64,000 nt of DNA from Nostoc linckia NIES-25. GTDB lineage: Bacteria > Cyanobacteriota > Cyanobacteriia > Cyanobacteriales > Nostocaceae. How positions within the stretch are numbered: position 1 is the stretch's first letter; each line of letters begins with the position of its first letter. Under the pieces are notes generated by a model. The model ran no database searches and was not told the origin of the DNA. It saw nothing but the letters and a program-made list of their open reading frames with translations. The position numbers and the translations under genes were made by a program. This document shows positions 27,574 to 36,606 of the stretch, in pieces. The stretch is taken from contig NZ_AP018223.1 in assembly GCF_002368035.1 (NCBI RefSeq), positions 83,072 to 147,071 on the forward strand, read 5' to 3'.

Positions 27574-29919
27574 TTAAACAACTAGAAAATTCTTTTCGGT
27601 TAATGACAATCCATTAGATAATTGTGCAAATTCTACCTGAGTAAACCCAGATGCACTACCATCAAGATCGAAGAACAATTTACCTATAGTGCTGTTATAG
27701 ATAAAACGCTGATCGTTAGTGCTTGCAGATGTTCCGATTGTAAACTGACTTATCTTAAGTGAACCGATTGATAAGCCGCCACCAAAACCACTAGCTGATA
27801 CCTGAATTAATTCATTGCTGGCGTTGAAGTCATAAAGTCTATCTACACCTTCATTGAAAGTATTGAACGCAAAGGTATCAGTACCATCTCCTCCAATTAG
27901 GCTATCATTACCAGCCCCACCGTTAAAGGTGTTATCACCTGTTGAACCGCTAGCACTCAATGTATCGTCACCAGCACCTCCATTAAGAGTGTTATTGCCT
28001 GTTGAACGAGAGTCGGTGAATTCGTATTGGTTTTGTTGTATGTAGCGGCCAGAGATGTCAAGGAAATCATTGCCATCATCCCCAGAGAGCAAGTTATCAC
28101 CTGTTGAACCGCTGGCACTCAATGTGTCCTCACCAGCACCTCCTTTGAGAGTGTTATGGCCTGTTGAACGAGAGTTGCTGTCGTAGCTGGATTGTCCAGA
28201 GATGTCAATAAAATCATTGCCATCACCCCCAGAGAGCAGGTTATCACCTCCATCAAGCCCAAAAGGCGGGTTACTTGAGCCGCTAGCACTCAATGTGTCG
28301 TTACCTGCACCTCCATTAAGAGTGTTATTGCCTGTTGAGCGAGAGTCCCTTTCGATGAGAGATTTGCCAGAGATGTCAAGAAAATCATTGCCATCACCCC
28401 CAGAGAGCAGGTTATCACCTGTTGAACCGCTAGCACTCAATGTATCGTCACCTGCACCTCCATTGAGAGTGTTATTGCCTATTGAACTAGAAAAGATGGC
28501 ATCATTAAAGTAGTCGGAGTCGTAGCCAGAGATGTCAAGAAAATCGTTGCCATCACCCCCAGAGAGCAGGTTATCACCTGTTGAACCGCCAGCACTCAAT
28601 GTATCGTCACCAGCGCCTCCTTTGAGAGTGTTATTGCCTTTTGAACGAGAGTCACCGGAGGAGGTTCGATCGTATGTGAAAATGCCAGAGATGTTAAGAG
28701 AATCATTGCCATCGCCACCAGACAGCAGATTATTTCCTGTTGAACCGCTAGCACTCAATGTATCGTTACCTGTACCTCCATTGAGGATGTTATTGCCTGT
28801 TGAACGATAGTCGCCGAACTCGCCGTAGCCATAGTCCCCGTAGTAGCCAGAAATGTCAAGAGAATCATTGTTATCGCCACCAGACAGCAGATCGTCTCCT
28901 GATGAATACTCAACACGCAATGTATCATCGCCAGCGCCACCTTTGAGGGTATTATTCTTACCTTGAGTACCTCTGCCCGCGCCGTAGAGAGAATCATTGC
29001 CATCATTGCCAAAAAGCAGGCTAGTGGTCGAACCGTAAGCATTCAAGGTATCATCGCCAGCACCACCAATCAGGGTATTATTTATACCAGCACCACCATA
29101 GAGAGAATCATTACCATCATCGCCAAAAAGCAGGCTAGCGGCTGAATCGTAAGCACTCAAGGTATCATCGCCAGCGCCACCGTTAAGGGTGTTATTGCCA
29201 GTACCACCTCTCAAAAAATCGTTGCCACTTAAGCCGTCGATTTTGTCATTACCCCCCTGACCATTGATTACATCATTAGAATTATCAAATCCTTTAACAT
29301 TGTTGTCGAGGTCGTTAAGGAAGGTGACTGTATTTTTGTTGAAGATACTGCTTTGAGTGGAGTTGGCATTAATTATATCAAAGCTGTCCGTGATGCTTGA
29401 AAGCCCATCAAATAGTATATTGCCGAGTGCAGGTGTTGAAGAAGTTGCTGGCAGATTATCCAGGTTTTCTATAAGGAAGTTTTCCAGAGTTACTTTGGTG
29501 TTAGCTACATTTTCAAAAGTGATTTCTAAGTTATTACCTTGACGAGTTAGTTGTAGATTTTCGGCAGTCAATCCCGAACCGATAAATTGCAGCGTATCAA
29601 CATTGGCAATCACCTCTGGGGAGGGGTTTGAGCCTTTACCTACGCCACCAAAATCGGTAATGATGTCATCGCCATCACCAAGGCGAAACACAAACCGATC
29701 TCGACCGCCGTTCCCTGTAAGAGTATCGTCACCAGCACCGCCGTCGATAATATTGTTGCTCTTGGTGCCCACAAGAGTATCTGTAGCAGTAGTTCCCGTC
29801 AAATTGGACTGGAAGTTGATGTCTCCCGCACTGCTGACAGAATTGCTTTCGTCGTCAGTGTCGATCGCAAAGCCGTTAATGCTATTGAGGTCAGAGAGAT
29901 TCAATGATGAATTAACCAT
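27574..29919 (-). CDS. RTX calcium-binding repeat protein
   Basis: 781 residues. The N-terminal 100 residues hold a classic LTGNGGRDRFVFRLGDGDDIITDF module. Residues about 215-680 are a modular array: GNNTLNGGAGDDTL, SASGSTGDNLLSGG, DGNDFLDISG plus a short variable segment, roughly eight units. The Ca2+-binding nonapeptides are thus separated by an unusual LDISG strand. The C-terminus (FAFNTFNEGVDRLYDF to TEKNFLVV) matches the type I secretion ending of cyanobacterial RTX proteins. No classical signal peptide, as expected. The ATG at 29919 has GGAGAAAA six bases upstream. No T1SS genes nearby. Surface or matrix role is inference. Confidence 0.88.
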   Translation of the reverse strand: MVNSSLNLSDLNSINGFAIDTDDESNSVSSAGDINFQSNLTGTTATDTLVGTKSNNIIDGGAGDDTLTGNGGRDRFVFRLGDGDDIITDFGGVGKGSNPSPEVIANVDTLQFIGSGLTAENLQLTRQGNNLEITFENVANTKVTLENFLIENLDNLPATSSTPALGNILFDGLSSITDSFDIINANSTQSSIFNKNTVTFLNDLDNNVKGFDNSNDVINGQGGNDKIDGLSGNDFLRGGTGNNTLNGGAGDDTLSAYDSAASLLFGDDGNDSLYGGAGINNTLIGGAGDDTLNAYGSTTSLLFGNDGNDSLYGAGRGTQGKNNTLKGGAGDDTLRVEYSSGDDLLSGGDNNDSLDISGYYGDYGYGEFGDYRSTGNNILNGGTGNDTLSASGSTGNNLLSGGDGNDSLNISGIFTYDRTSSGDSRSKGNNTLKGGAGDDTLSAGGSTGDNLLSGGDGNDFLDISGYDSDYFNDAIFSSSIGNNTLNGGAGDDTLSASGSTGDNLLSGGDGNDFLDISGKSLIERDSRSTGNNTLNGGAGNDTLSASGSSNPPFGLDGGDNLLSGGDGNDFIDISGQSSYDSNSRSTGHNTLKGGAGEDTLSASGSTGDNLLSGDDGNDFLDISGRYIQQNQYEFTDSRSTGNNTLNGGAGDDTLSASGSTGDNTFNGGAGNDSLIGGDGTDTFAFNTFNEGVDRLYDFNASNELIQVSASGFGGGLSIGSLKISQFTIGTSASTNDQRFIYNSTIGKLFFDLDGSASGFTQVEFAQLSNGLSLTEKNFLVV

Positions 29920-30638
29920 GATTTTCTCCTATGTTTGTAGTGCAATTCGCATTCGTCAGCCTTGGTCAGTGGAATTGACCATAGACAAACTCCAATTGAA
30001 TTGTCTACCCGAACTCACAAAAAATTTCAGTTTTCAAACCTGCCCGAATCGAGCATCCGTTTTTCAGAGGGTGTGGGGTGTAGAAACCCACGCCGCACAT
30101 ACATGGGATTGAAACTTCAGACGCTGCAACTTCGGTGCTGTATGTTACTTGATATATCATAAGCGGCAAATACCTCACGGTTATGGGTCAACCAATCAAA
30201 AAAAATGATAAGACATAGCTGTTCTAAAGGCTTTCAATATTGCAATCAGGACTTACGCAAAAGATAACGAAAGTAGCGGTAATACCCTGCGGGTTCGCTC
30301 TTAGCGTTCTCGCAGAGTAGCCGCTGTGCGTCTACATGAATTACCGCTACGCTTGAATAAGGTTTGGGGAAACAGGGGAGGTAGCAGGGTGGTTTCATAC
30401 CATCAGAGAAAAATCAAAACCAGGTATCAAAGCCTCTCCCCCCGTGGGGGAGAGGTTTGGAGAGGGGTCAAAATCTATGGTTCAAAACGAGAAATAGAGG
30501 CTTTCATATTTTTCTTTCTTCGTATGAAACCACCCTGGGGGAAACAGGGGAGGTAGGGGGAGAAATACTAATCTGATTGCAAGTTAGTATGAACCGAACC
30601 TTCTGCCTCCTTGATTCTTCCTCCTCTCTAATTCCAGA
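29920..30638. other. Spacer with a short inverted-repeat element
   Basis: No supported gene between the RTX start and the frameshifted end of the aldo/keto reductase. It contains the MITE-like element at 30385-30537, an aggacttacgca motif at 30247, and the inverted copy of the 21809-21861 repeat at 30553-30607. Confidence 0.6.
30385..30537. mobile_element. MITE-like element with 16-bp TIRs flanked by 19-bp direct repeats
   Basis: CAGGGTGGTTTCATAC (30385-30400) is perfectly inverted at 30522-30537. A second inner inverted pair AAGCCTCT/AGAGGCTT follows. GGGGAAACAGGGGAGGTAG abuts both ends (30366-30384 and 30538-30556). The 153-bp body has a CCCCCCGTGGGGG core and no gene. Confidence 0.7.
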
Positions 30639-30708
30639 CTAAACGCGATTCCCGGAAGGATATTGATGTCCTAAAATGGTATGGGGTTTGTAGGGTTCTT
30701 CCAAGTAA
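30639..30708 (-). pseudogene. Out-of-frame C-terminal coding remnant of the aldo/keto reductase
   Basis: Reading the minus strand in the shifted frame gives NYLEEPYKPHTILGHQYPSG before a TAG at 30641-30639. This is the family-typical C-terminus of the neighbouring reductase, no longer joined in frame. Confidence 0.7.
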
Positions 30709-31644
30709 TTACGTTCTTGATCTGAAAGCTTCTAAATCCACAGCTTCAACTGCTTCTTTGAGATGTTCGATTTTACTAGCGCCAACGATTGGCGCTGTCA
30801 CACCCGGTTGATGCAATAACCAAGCTAGGGCTATTTGTGATGGTTTGACACCGCGTTTTTGCGCTAATTCAACGACGCGATCGACAATTTGAAAATCTGA
30901 ATCTTGATAGTAGAGTTTGTGGGCAAATTCGTCGGTTTTTGCTCGCACAGTTTGACCGTAGTCTTCTTTGCTGCGATTACCAGCTAGGAAGCCTCGTGCT
31001 AAGGGACTCCAGGGAATAATTCCAATTCCTTGGTCTAAAGATAGAGGTATGATTTCTCTCTCTTCTTCTCTATAAACTAAGTTGTAGTGGTTTTGGATGG
31101 ATACAAAGCGATTCCAACCGTGTTTGTCAGCGAGGAAAAGGGCTTTGGCAAACTGCCATGCGTAAACACTCGATATCCCCAAGTAACGAACTTTACCTAT
31201 TTTTACGAGGTCGTGTAGTGCTTCTAAGGTTTCCTCAATTGGTGTTTCGTAGTCCCAACGGTGAATCTGGTACAAATCTACATAATCTGTCTGTAGACGG
31301 CGCAATGAGGCATCAATGCTATCAAAAATATGTTTGCGAGATAATCCGCGATCGTTGGGGCCATCACCGACTTTGCCGTGAACTTTGGTAGCAATGACTA
31401 CTTGGTCTCTTTTGGCAAAGTCTTTTAATGCTCGTCCCAGGATTTCTTCGCTGACACCTAAAGAATAAACATCGGCGGTGTCAAAGAAGTTAATCCCCAA
31501 CTCCAAAGCCAATTTGATAAAAGGGCGACTTTCTTCTTCTTCTAACACCCATTCTCGCAATTTACGATCGCCATAAGTCATGGTACCTAAAGCAATGCGC
31601 GATACTTTCAGTCCGCTTTTTCCGAGATTTACGTATGTGGTCAT
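30709..31644 (-). CDS. Aldo/keto reductase with frameshifted C-terminus
   Basis: 311 residues of the AKR family, an NADPH-dependent (alpha/beta)8 reductase of carbonyls. The catalytic tetrad is visible: D55 and Y60 in FDTADVYS, K87 in VIATKV, and His in YQIHRWD. The protein stops at LEAFRSRT, but another frame just beyond reads SDQERNYLEEPYKPHTILGH, the ending expected for this family, and stops at 30639. A loss of two bases (or gain of one) near 30727 explains this. The barrel core is intact, so activity may survive. The ATG overlaps the stop of the TPR gene by 4 bases (ATGA), so the two are co-transcribed. Confidence 0.88.
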   Translation of the reverse strand: MTTYVNLGKSGLKVSRIALGTMTYGDRKLREWVLEEEESRPFIKLALELGINFFDTADVYSLGVSEEILGRALKDFAKRDQVVIATKVHGKVGDGPNDRGLSRKHIFDSIDASLRRLQTDYVDLYQIHRWDYETPIEETLEALHDLVKIGKVRYLGISSVYAWQFAKALFLADKHGWNRFVSIQNHYNLVYREEEREIIPLSLDQGIGIIPWSPLARGFLAGNRSKEDYGQTVRAKTDEFAHKLYYQDSDFQIVDRVVELAQKRGVKPSQIALAWLLHQPGVTAPIVGASKIEHLKEAVEAVDLEAFRSRT

Positions 31645-33035
31645 ACTGTTTGCTCTACTTTTTGATAACGTTGTGATAGTTCTAAAGCCAGTTGGGAAGC
31701 TCGATGTGCTTCATCGGTGCGTCCTAGCTGGCTGTAGGTGTTAGCCAATTCCCGCTGAATTATTGGAATGTTGCTGCGGGCAGCTTGGCGTTTTTCCAGA
31801 ACATTCAAGGCTTGCTGATACTGCCTTTGGCGGATCAAAGCATCAAGATAAATTTGCTCAAATAAATCTCGTTGAGCGTGAGATCCACCTGTGGATTGCA
31901 ATTCTGGCAATACTGGCTCTAGTTGGGCGATCGCTTCTTTCAAATCTCCACGAGCATAGGCTATCATCCCCTTAGCCGCGGGTACTCCAATGTCTGCCCA
32001 AGTACGCCTAGCATAGGGTAATACTTTTTCGGCATGATGTTGCATACTCTCTAACATTTGGGCCGCCCAGTCTTCTTTACCCCCCCGCACCAGTGCATAA
32101 ATGTACTGCAAATCTAGGAAGGCGAGGACGCGTTCGTGTATCCTTGGTTGCAAATAATCGGCAAGTTCCTGCCAGCGCGAACCCACATCGACACCGCGTA
32201 ACTCTAGCCTGAGCAACAAAGCGATCGCATTAATCTGCTCCCGCCCGCTGTCTTTTTTCGCCCGTCCCCAGATACGGGTGTCATATATTTCCACCACCTT
32301 GGCAAAATTTTCAATATCCAGGTAGTAAAGAGATGTATGCCACCAAAGATGTCCATAAAAAGCCGAGCTAGTATATTCCCAAGTATCACTTAGACTTTCC
32401 ATTAAGGTAATCCCTTCTTCGAGGCGTCCTGCGGTTTCTAACACATGAGCAATGGCGTGATGCGCCCAACGATTATCTCGTTTCAGTGCGATCGCTTGTC
32501 TTGCGTATTTTTCTGCTTCTGGTATCCGATGGCACTCCTCTAGTCCAAATGCCAGCATCCCGTAGATATAGGGATTATCTTGATTGGCGGCGAAAACTTT
32601 TTCAGCGATGCCCAGCATTCCCTGGCTATTACCGCAATTTCTATAGTGAAATTGGGCTATATGCACTGAGACTAAATCCCTCTTATAGGCATCAGTAATC
32701 GCTTCATGATAAGCGATCGCTTGCTGGATATCGCGGTTTGCCCAAGCTTCTATTGCTGCAACGTAAAGTTTTTCGCGCTCGTTGGCTGTTTTGAGGTTTG
32801 CTTTAGCCGCATTCAGATAAGATGTTGCCTGGGTTGAGGCAACACCACCAGCAAACAAGTAAAATGCGGCAACTTGAGCATTAGCGATCGCACAAGTTGG
32901 ATCTGCCTCAACTGCTTTGAGAATCACATCAGCATCGTTCCCGACGCTAAATAATCGATCCACAAAGCTATTAATGGCATCTACCGCAGCCGATGAATCG
33001 GTAGTAATTTCCAGTCCAAATGAATCTTTGACCAT
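31641..33035 (-). CDS. TTC38-like tetratricopeptide repeat protein
   Basis: 464 residues from the ATG at 33035; a GTG at 33056 would add seven. The helical-repeat protein resembles the tetratricopeptide repeat protein 38 family over its length: AFYLFAGG near the N-terminus, EREKLYVAAIEAWANRD, WAHHAIAHVLETAGRLEEG and the HLWWHTSLYYLD segment are the conserved points. The function of this family is unknown; TPR scaffolds bind peptides. GGGAAAACA lies just before the ATG. It is the first gene of a two-gene operon with the aldo/keto reductase. Confidence 0.85.
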   Translation of the reverse strand: MVKDSFGLEITTDSSAAVDAINSFVDRLFSVGNDADVILKAVEADPTCAIANAQVAAFYLFAGGVASTQATSYLNAAKANLKTANEREKLYVAAIEAWANRDIQQAIAYHEAITDAYKRDLVSVHIAQFHYRNCGNSQGMLGIAEKVFAANQDNPYIYGMLAFGLEECHRIPEAEKYARQAIALKRDNRWAHHAIAHVLETAGRLEEGITLMESLSDTWEYTSSAFYGHLWWHTSLYYLDIENFAKVVEIYDTRIWGRAKKDSGREQINAIALLLRLELRGVDVGSRWQELADYLQPRIHERVLAFLDLQYIYALVRGGKEDWAAQMLESMQHHAEKVLPYARRTWADIGVPAAKGMIAYARGDLKEAIAQLEPVLPELQSTGGSHAQRDLFEQIYLDALIRQRQYQQALNVLEKRQAARSNIPIIQRELANTYSQLGRTDEAHRASQLALELSQRYQKVEQTV

Positions 33036-33458
33036 TGTTTTCCCAGAGCATTGCACAGCTACAAGGGTTACTTTGCAAAAGCTAAGTTATAAACTACTGT
33101 ATATCAATCAGATAACCGTAGATAATAATTATTAGATTAACAATTTTCGATAAGCAATGCTGTCATGGCGATCGCTTTTGTGGAAAATCAGGTAGTTGTT
33201 GATTAAGAAGGGGAAGGGGTAAAGGGGAAAGGGATACAAGCCCAAAATTCTATTTATGTAAAAAAAGAAAAAATTTATACTGAGATTGCTTGCAGCGAGG
33301 TATAAGGCGTCTATATTACAAGCCCCTATCTTGAGATATGGGGTTTATGTTTCCCTTTTCCCTGGTTGGTGAGCTTGCCGAACCATAACCTTTTCCCCGC
33401 CGAATGGCTTTGACTGTTAACATTCATCAGTCAACACTCAACCTCAACAATAATTTGT
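33036..33458. other. Spacer between divergent genes
   Basis: AT-rich promoter region for the TPR gene (leftward) and the ferredoxin gene (rightward). It contains a GGGGAAGGGGTAAAG polypurine tract at about 33209-33232. No gene seen. Confidence 0.55.
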
Positions 33459-33779
33459 ATGAAAAGTTACCAGGTGCAACTTGTTAATCGTAATAACTTC
33501 ATTGTAGAAGTACCAGAAAGCCAATACATATTAGATGCTGTAGAAGCCACAGGTTTGCGGTTACCTGTGGGTTGCCGATACGGTGCGTGTATTACTTGTG
33601 CAGCGCGTCTAATTGAGGGTAAAGTCGAACAGTCTGGAGCGATCGCTCTCAAATCTGCACAGGAAGCAATGGGCTATGTTTTACTTTGCATTGCCTATCC
33701 CCGCTCAGATTGCAAGTTTGAGGTGGGTGTGGAGTGCCAAGATGAACTTTACATAAATCCGTTTAAAGGTGGTCGGTGA
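33459..33779 (+). CDS. Plant-type [2Fe-2S] ferredoxin
   Basis: 106 residues. The cluster ligands are C39, C44, C47 (CRYGACITC) and C77 (YVLLCIAYP), the C-x4-C-x2-C-x29-C spacing of plant/cyanobacterial ferredoxins. It is less acidic than photosynthetic PetF and has a basic C-terminus (NPFKGGR), so it is more likely a specialised electron carrier than the main photosystem I acceptor. It is single and not linked to a reductase or oxygenase operon, although monooxygenase genes lie within 6 kb. The start is set by the family N-terminus. Confidence 0.9.
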   Translation: MKSYQVQLVNRNNFIVEVPESQYILDAVEATGLRLPVGCRYGACITCAARLIEGKVEQSGAIALKSAQEAMGYVLLCIAYPRSDCKFEVGVECQDELYINPFKGGR

Positions 33780-33792
33780 GATTAATTTATAA

Positions 33793-33938
33793 AGGAGGCA
33801 GGGGGCAGGAGGCAGGGGCAGAAGGCAGGAGGCAGGGGGCAGAAGGCAGGGGGCAGTCCAGATTTACATGAAAGTGGTCTTTTCCCCAGTCCCCAGTCCC
33901 CAATCCCCAATCCCCAATCCCCAATCCCCAATCCCCAG
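33793..33938. repeat. Two adjacent heptamer arrays
   Basis: A GGCAGGA/GGCAGAA array (33794-33857) is followed by CCCCAGT/CCCCAAT heptamers (33884-33938), the same unit found inside the LOV kinase gene. Confidence 0.85.
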
Positions 33939-34030
33939 CCATAAGTTAATCAGATTTCAAATTTGGGAAGAATAAAGTCTGGTGAGATTACGCAAGCGAC
34001 TGTAATTCATAAAATGAGGCTTTAATCCCT

Positions 34031-35524
34031 ATGAGTTCTGATTTTCAACCGCCACCTAAAAGCTTGTCTATTTTGGCTTCCGTTGGAGGAGTGGTGACAG
34101 CTGTTGTTGCGATCGCTGGTTTTAATTTTTGGTCAAAACAAATTTCTCCAACTTCTGTTGATAAACCTGAAATATTAACATCCAAGACAGCTTCACAAGC
34201 CAAGGAACCTTTACCAAATACTCCTTTTACTGCTCAAGAAACTGAAACAATTGCCAAACTTGACGCTACATCTGTAGTTTTACCAGGGGAACCCATTCCT
34301 CCTAACCAATTGACGATAGCCATCACTCCTTATGTTGCTCCTGGTGCAGGATCGTTAACAAAAGAGGAAATTGCCACCGCTCGTCAAGCTTGGTCATACT
34401 TCCAGCGTAACTGGAATGACGAAACAGGCTTGGTTAATTCCGTTGATGGCTTTGCCGGCGTGACTATGTGGGATCAGGCAGCAGCGATCGCCGCTTTAGT
34501 CAGTGCTAGAGAACTCGATATCGTGCCTGCGGCTGAATTTGATGCCAAAATGACCAAAATGTTGAAAACGCTGGCATCTATACCCTTATACAAAGAAGAA
34601 CTACCCAACAAAGTCTACAATGCTAAAACCCTCATCCCCGTTAATTATGGCGAACTAGAGAAACGTCAAGAAATTGGTTGGTCTGCCATTGATTTGGGGC
34701 GGATGGCAATCTGGCTGAAGATTGTTGGTGCGAAGTATCCCGAAATGCGATCGCTTTCCAAGGACGTTTGGAAACATTGGCAAGTCAAGCGTCTTACCAA
34801 CAATGGGCAAATGTACGGTACTAGCGTCATCAAAGGTAGAGAACAGTATAACCAAGAAGGTCGCTTGGGCTACGAAAATTATGCTGCCTATGGTTTGAAT
34901 CTTTGGGGCTTAAATGTTAATAAAGCCTTAAATTATCAGTCGAATACTGCCTTCGTAAATCTTTACGGACAAGGAATTCCTTACGACAAACGTGACTATA
35001 AAAAATCTGAAGCTAATAATTACGTTTTGAGCGAACCTTATATATTAGACGGTATTGAAACTGGGTTTCAAGCTTTGCCCAAAGCCTACGCCGATAGAAT
35101 TTTAGCTGCTCAAGAATCTCGCTATCAAGCGACAAAACAATTAACTGCCGTCACCGAAGACAACTTGGATAGGCCTCCTTACTTTGTTTACAGCAGTTTG
35201 TTTGTCAACGGAGAACCTTGGGCTACCATCACAGACACTCGCCAACAGCGTAATGATTTGCGCTTTTTAAGTGCTAAGGCATCTATAGGCTGGCATGTGC
35301 TTTATAACACGGCTTATACGCGTAATTTATCTGATTTTGTCCAAGCCAACCTCAAGTCAAAAGATGGTTGGTATAACGGTTTTTATGAATCTCTGCGTCA
35401 GCCGAATAAAACTCTGACAGCCAATAATAATGGTGTGATTTTAGAGAGTCTGCTGTACAAGCGAGTCGGACAACCGCTTACGATTTGGGCAGGAGTTAAG
35501 AAAAGTAGCAAGTTGTCAAAATAG
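34031..35524 (+). CDS. DUF3131 domain protein, membrane-anchored
   Basis: 497 residues. A hydrophobic segment (about 10-29, SILASVGGVVTAVVAIAGF) anchors or exports it; a Thr/Pro-rich linker follows. From about 115 the DUF3131 domain begins: ARQAWSYFQRNWNDETGLVNSVDGF, then MWDQAAAIAALVSARELDI and QEIGWSAIDLGRMAIWL. This fold is an (alpha/alpha)6 barrel similar to glucoamylase-like and glycoside hydrolase domains; the substrate is not known. A role on periplasmic glycan is plausible but is inference. The ATG at 34031 has GAGG 11 bases upstream. Confidence 0.85.
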   Translation: MSSDFQPPPKSLSILASVGGVVTAVVAIAGFNFWSKQISPTSVDKPEILTSKTASQAKEPLPNTPFTAQETETIAKLDATSVVLPGEPIPPNQLTIAITPYVAPGAGSLTKEEIATARQAWSYFQRNWNDETGLVNSVDGFAGVTMWDQAAAIAALVSARELDIVPAAEFDAKMTKMLKTLASIPLYKEELPNKVYNAKTLIPVNYGELEKRQEIGWSAIDLGRMAIWLKIVGAKYPEMRSLSKDVWKHWQVKRLTNNGQMYGTSVIKGREQYNQEGRLGYENYAAYGLNLWGLNVNKALNYQSNTAFVNLYGQGIPYDKRDYKKSEANNYVLSEPYILDGIETGFQALPKAYADRILAAQESRYQATKQLTAVTEDNLDRPPYFVYSSLFVNGEPWATITDTRQQRNDLRFLSAKASIGWHVLYNTAYTRNLSDFVQANLKSKDGWYNGFYESLRQPNKTLTANNNGVILESLLYKRVGQPLTIWAGVKKSSKLSK

Positions 35525-35712
35525 GGATTGCAGAATGGTGGTAGGAGTTTGGCAGACACTGTTGGCTAGGCCAGACTCCTTCGGAATAACAAGCAGCTAG
35601 ATTTGACCAAATAATTATTAATTATGAATTAGTTTGACACTCCCACAGCTTTTTATCCAACGCGATCGTAACACCTTACTTTCATTAGCCTTACTGATTT
35701 GATGTTCAGCCA

Positions 35713-35782
35713 GTAGGGTGCGTTAGCCTTTGGCGTAACGCACCCTACGTATATTTCAAAAATCAAATATGAGTCCTATATA
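35713..35782. repeat. GTAGGGTGCGTTA palindrome joined to a 40-bp dispersed repeat
   Basis: GTAGGGTGCGTTA (35713-35725) is inverted at 35736-35748. The adjoining 35743-35782 segment is present, inverted and identical over 40 bp, at 47391-47430. It overlaps the last nine codons of the acetyltransferase gene. Confidence 0.8.
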
Positions 35783-36178
35783 TCCTTGTGATTTATAAAT
35801 TTTTTGGGCATTTGTGTTAGAAATATGAGTCGCTAATATTACTCTAATTGCTCCACTAGCTTTTGCATACTCTTGTGCAGTATTCATCAATAAACTTGCA
35901 ACTCCCTTCTGGCGATGTGATTCTTTCACATACAAATCGTTCAATATCCATACTCGCTTCATCGATACTGAAGAAAAAGTCGGATAAAGCTGAGTAAAAC
36001 CGATGATTTCTCTGTTGTCGTTAGCTAAAAATATTCTTGAATCATTATTCTGAAAACGCTCTTTAATAAAATTTTTGGTAGCCTCAATATCTGATATCTG
36101 ATTATAAAAAATGCGGTATTTATCAAACAATATAGATACAGTTTCAAGATGATTAATATCAGCTAAAAAAACTTCCAT
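35756..36178 (-). CDS. GNAT-family N-acetyltransferase with repeat-derived C-terminus
   Basis: 140 residues. It has the acetyl-CoA-binding motif A (LYVKESHRQKGVASLLM, with Q/R-x-x-G-x-A) and the ending ISNTNAQKIYKSQGY of the GNAT fold. The final residues GLIFDF come from a dispersed repeat copy (35743-35782), not from the usual family ending (a short strand after the GY). The last beta strand may thus be altered. The substrate is unknown: amino groups of small molecules or proteins are typical. Confidence 0.82.
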   Translation of the reverse strand: MEVFLADINHLETVSILFDKYRIFYNQISDIEATKNFIKERFQNNDSRIFLANDNREIIGFTQLYPTFSSVSMKRVWILNDLYVKESHRQKGVASLLMNTAQEYAKASGAIRVILATHISNTNAQKIYKSQGYIGLIFDF

Positions 36179-36606
36179 CTGAGTTTTGCTTTCCTGCTCC
36201 TGAGCATATTTTTCATTTCATCTGAATTCAGATTAGCTCAAAGAGCGTTCTTAAAGTGTTCTCAAGGCGATCTAGTGGCTTGTCAAATGACTTTGAGGAG
36301 TAAAAAAACGAACCAGAGAGGCACAGAGTAAGAATTGCTGCGATCGCACTTTAGATTCTGGACTGAATGCCACGATGCTACTCATCACCACTGAAAAAGA
36401 GTGCTAGCGTTAACTCAACTGTCTAACAGGGTGTAAGGATGAACAAGTTTTCATGCCCTGTTTGCTTCCTAAATCAGGACTTGCGTTTGTACATTGTTTG
36501 TGAAATACTACTTACAAAATACGGTAAATCGGTAAAGATTAAGTATTTTACTAAATTTACCAACAAAGATTCCTACCTCAAAACGATTGGAAGCTAATCT
36601 CAAACG
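36179..36606. other. Spacer between divergent genes
   Basis: AT-rich. It holds an inverted pair AACAGGG (36425-36431) / CCCTGTT (36456-36462) that might be an operator or terminator, and an aggacttgcgt motif at about 36476. No gene seen. Confidence 0.5.

Noticed and set aside
28755..29542. Plus-strand frames opposite the RTX gene
   Set aside because: They are complementary-strand shadows of glycine/aspartate repeats.
33057..33458. CRISPR-like repetition in spacers and heptamer arrays elsewhere
   Set aside because: Units are 7 bases in direct tandem with no unique spacers; they are short tandem repeats.
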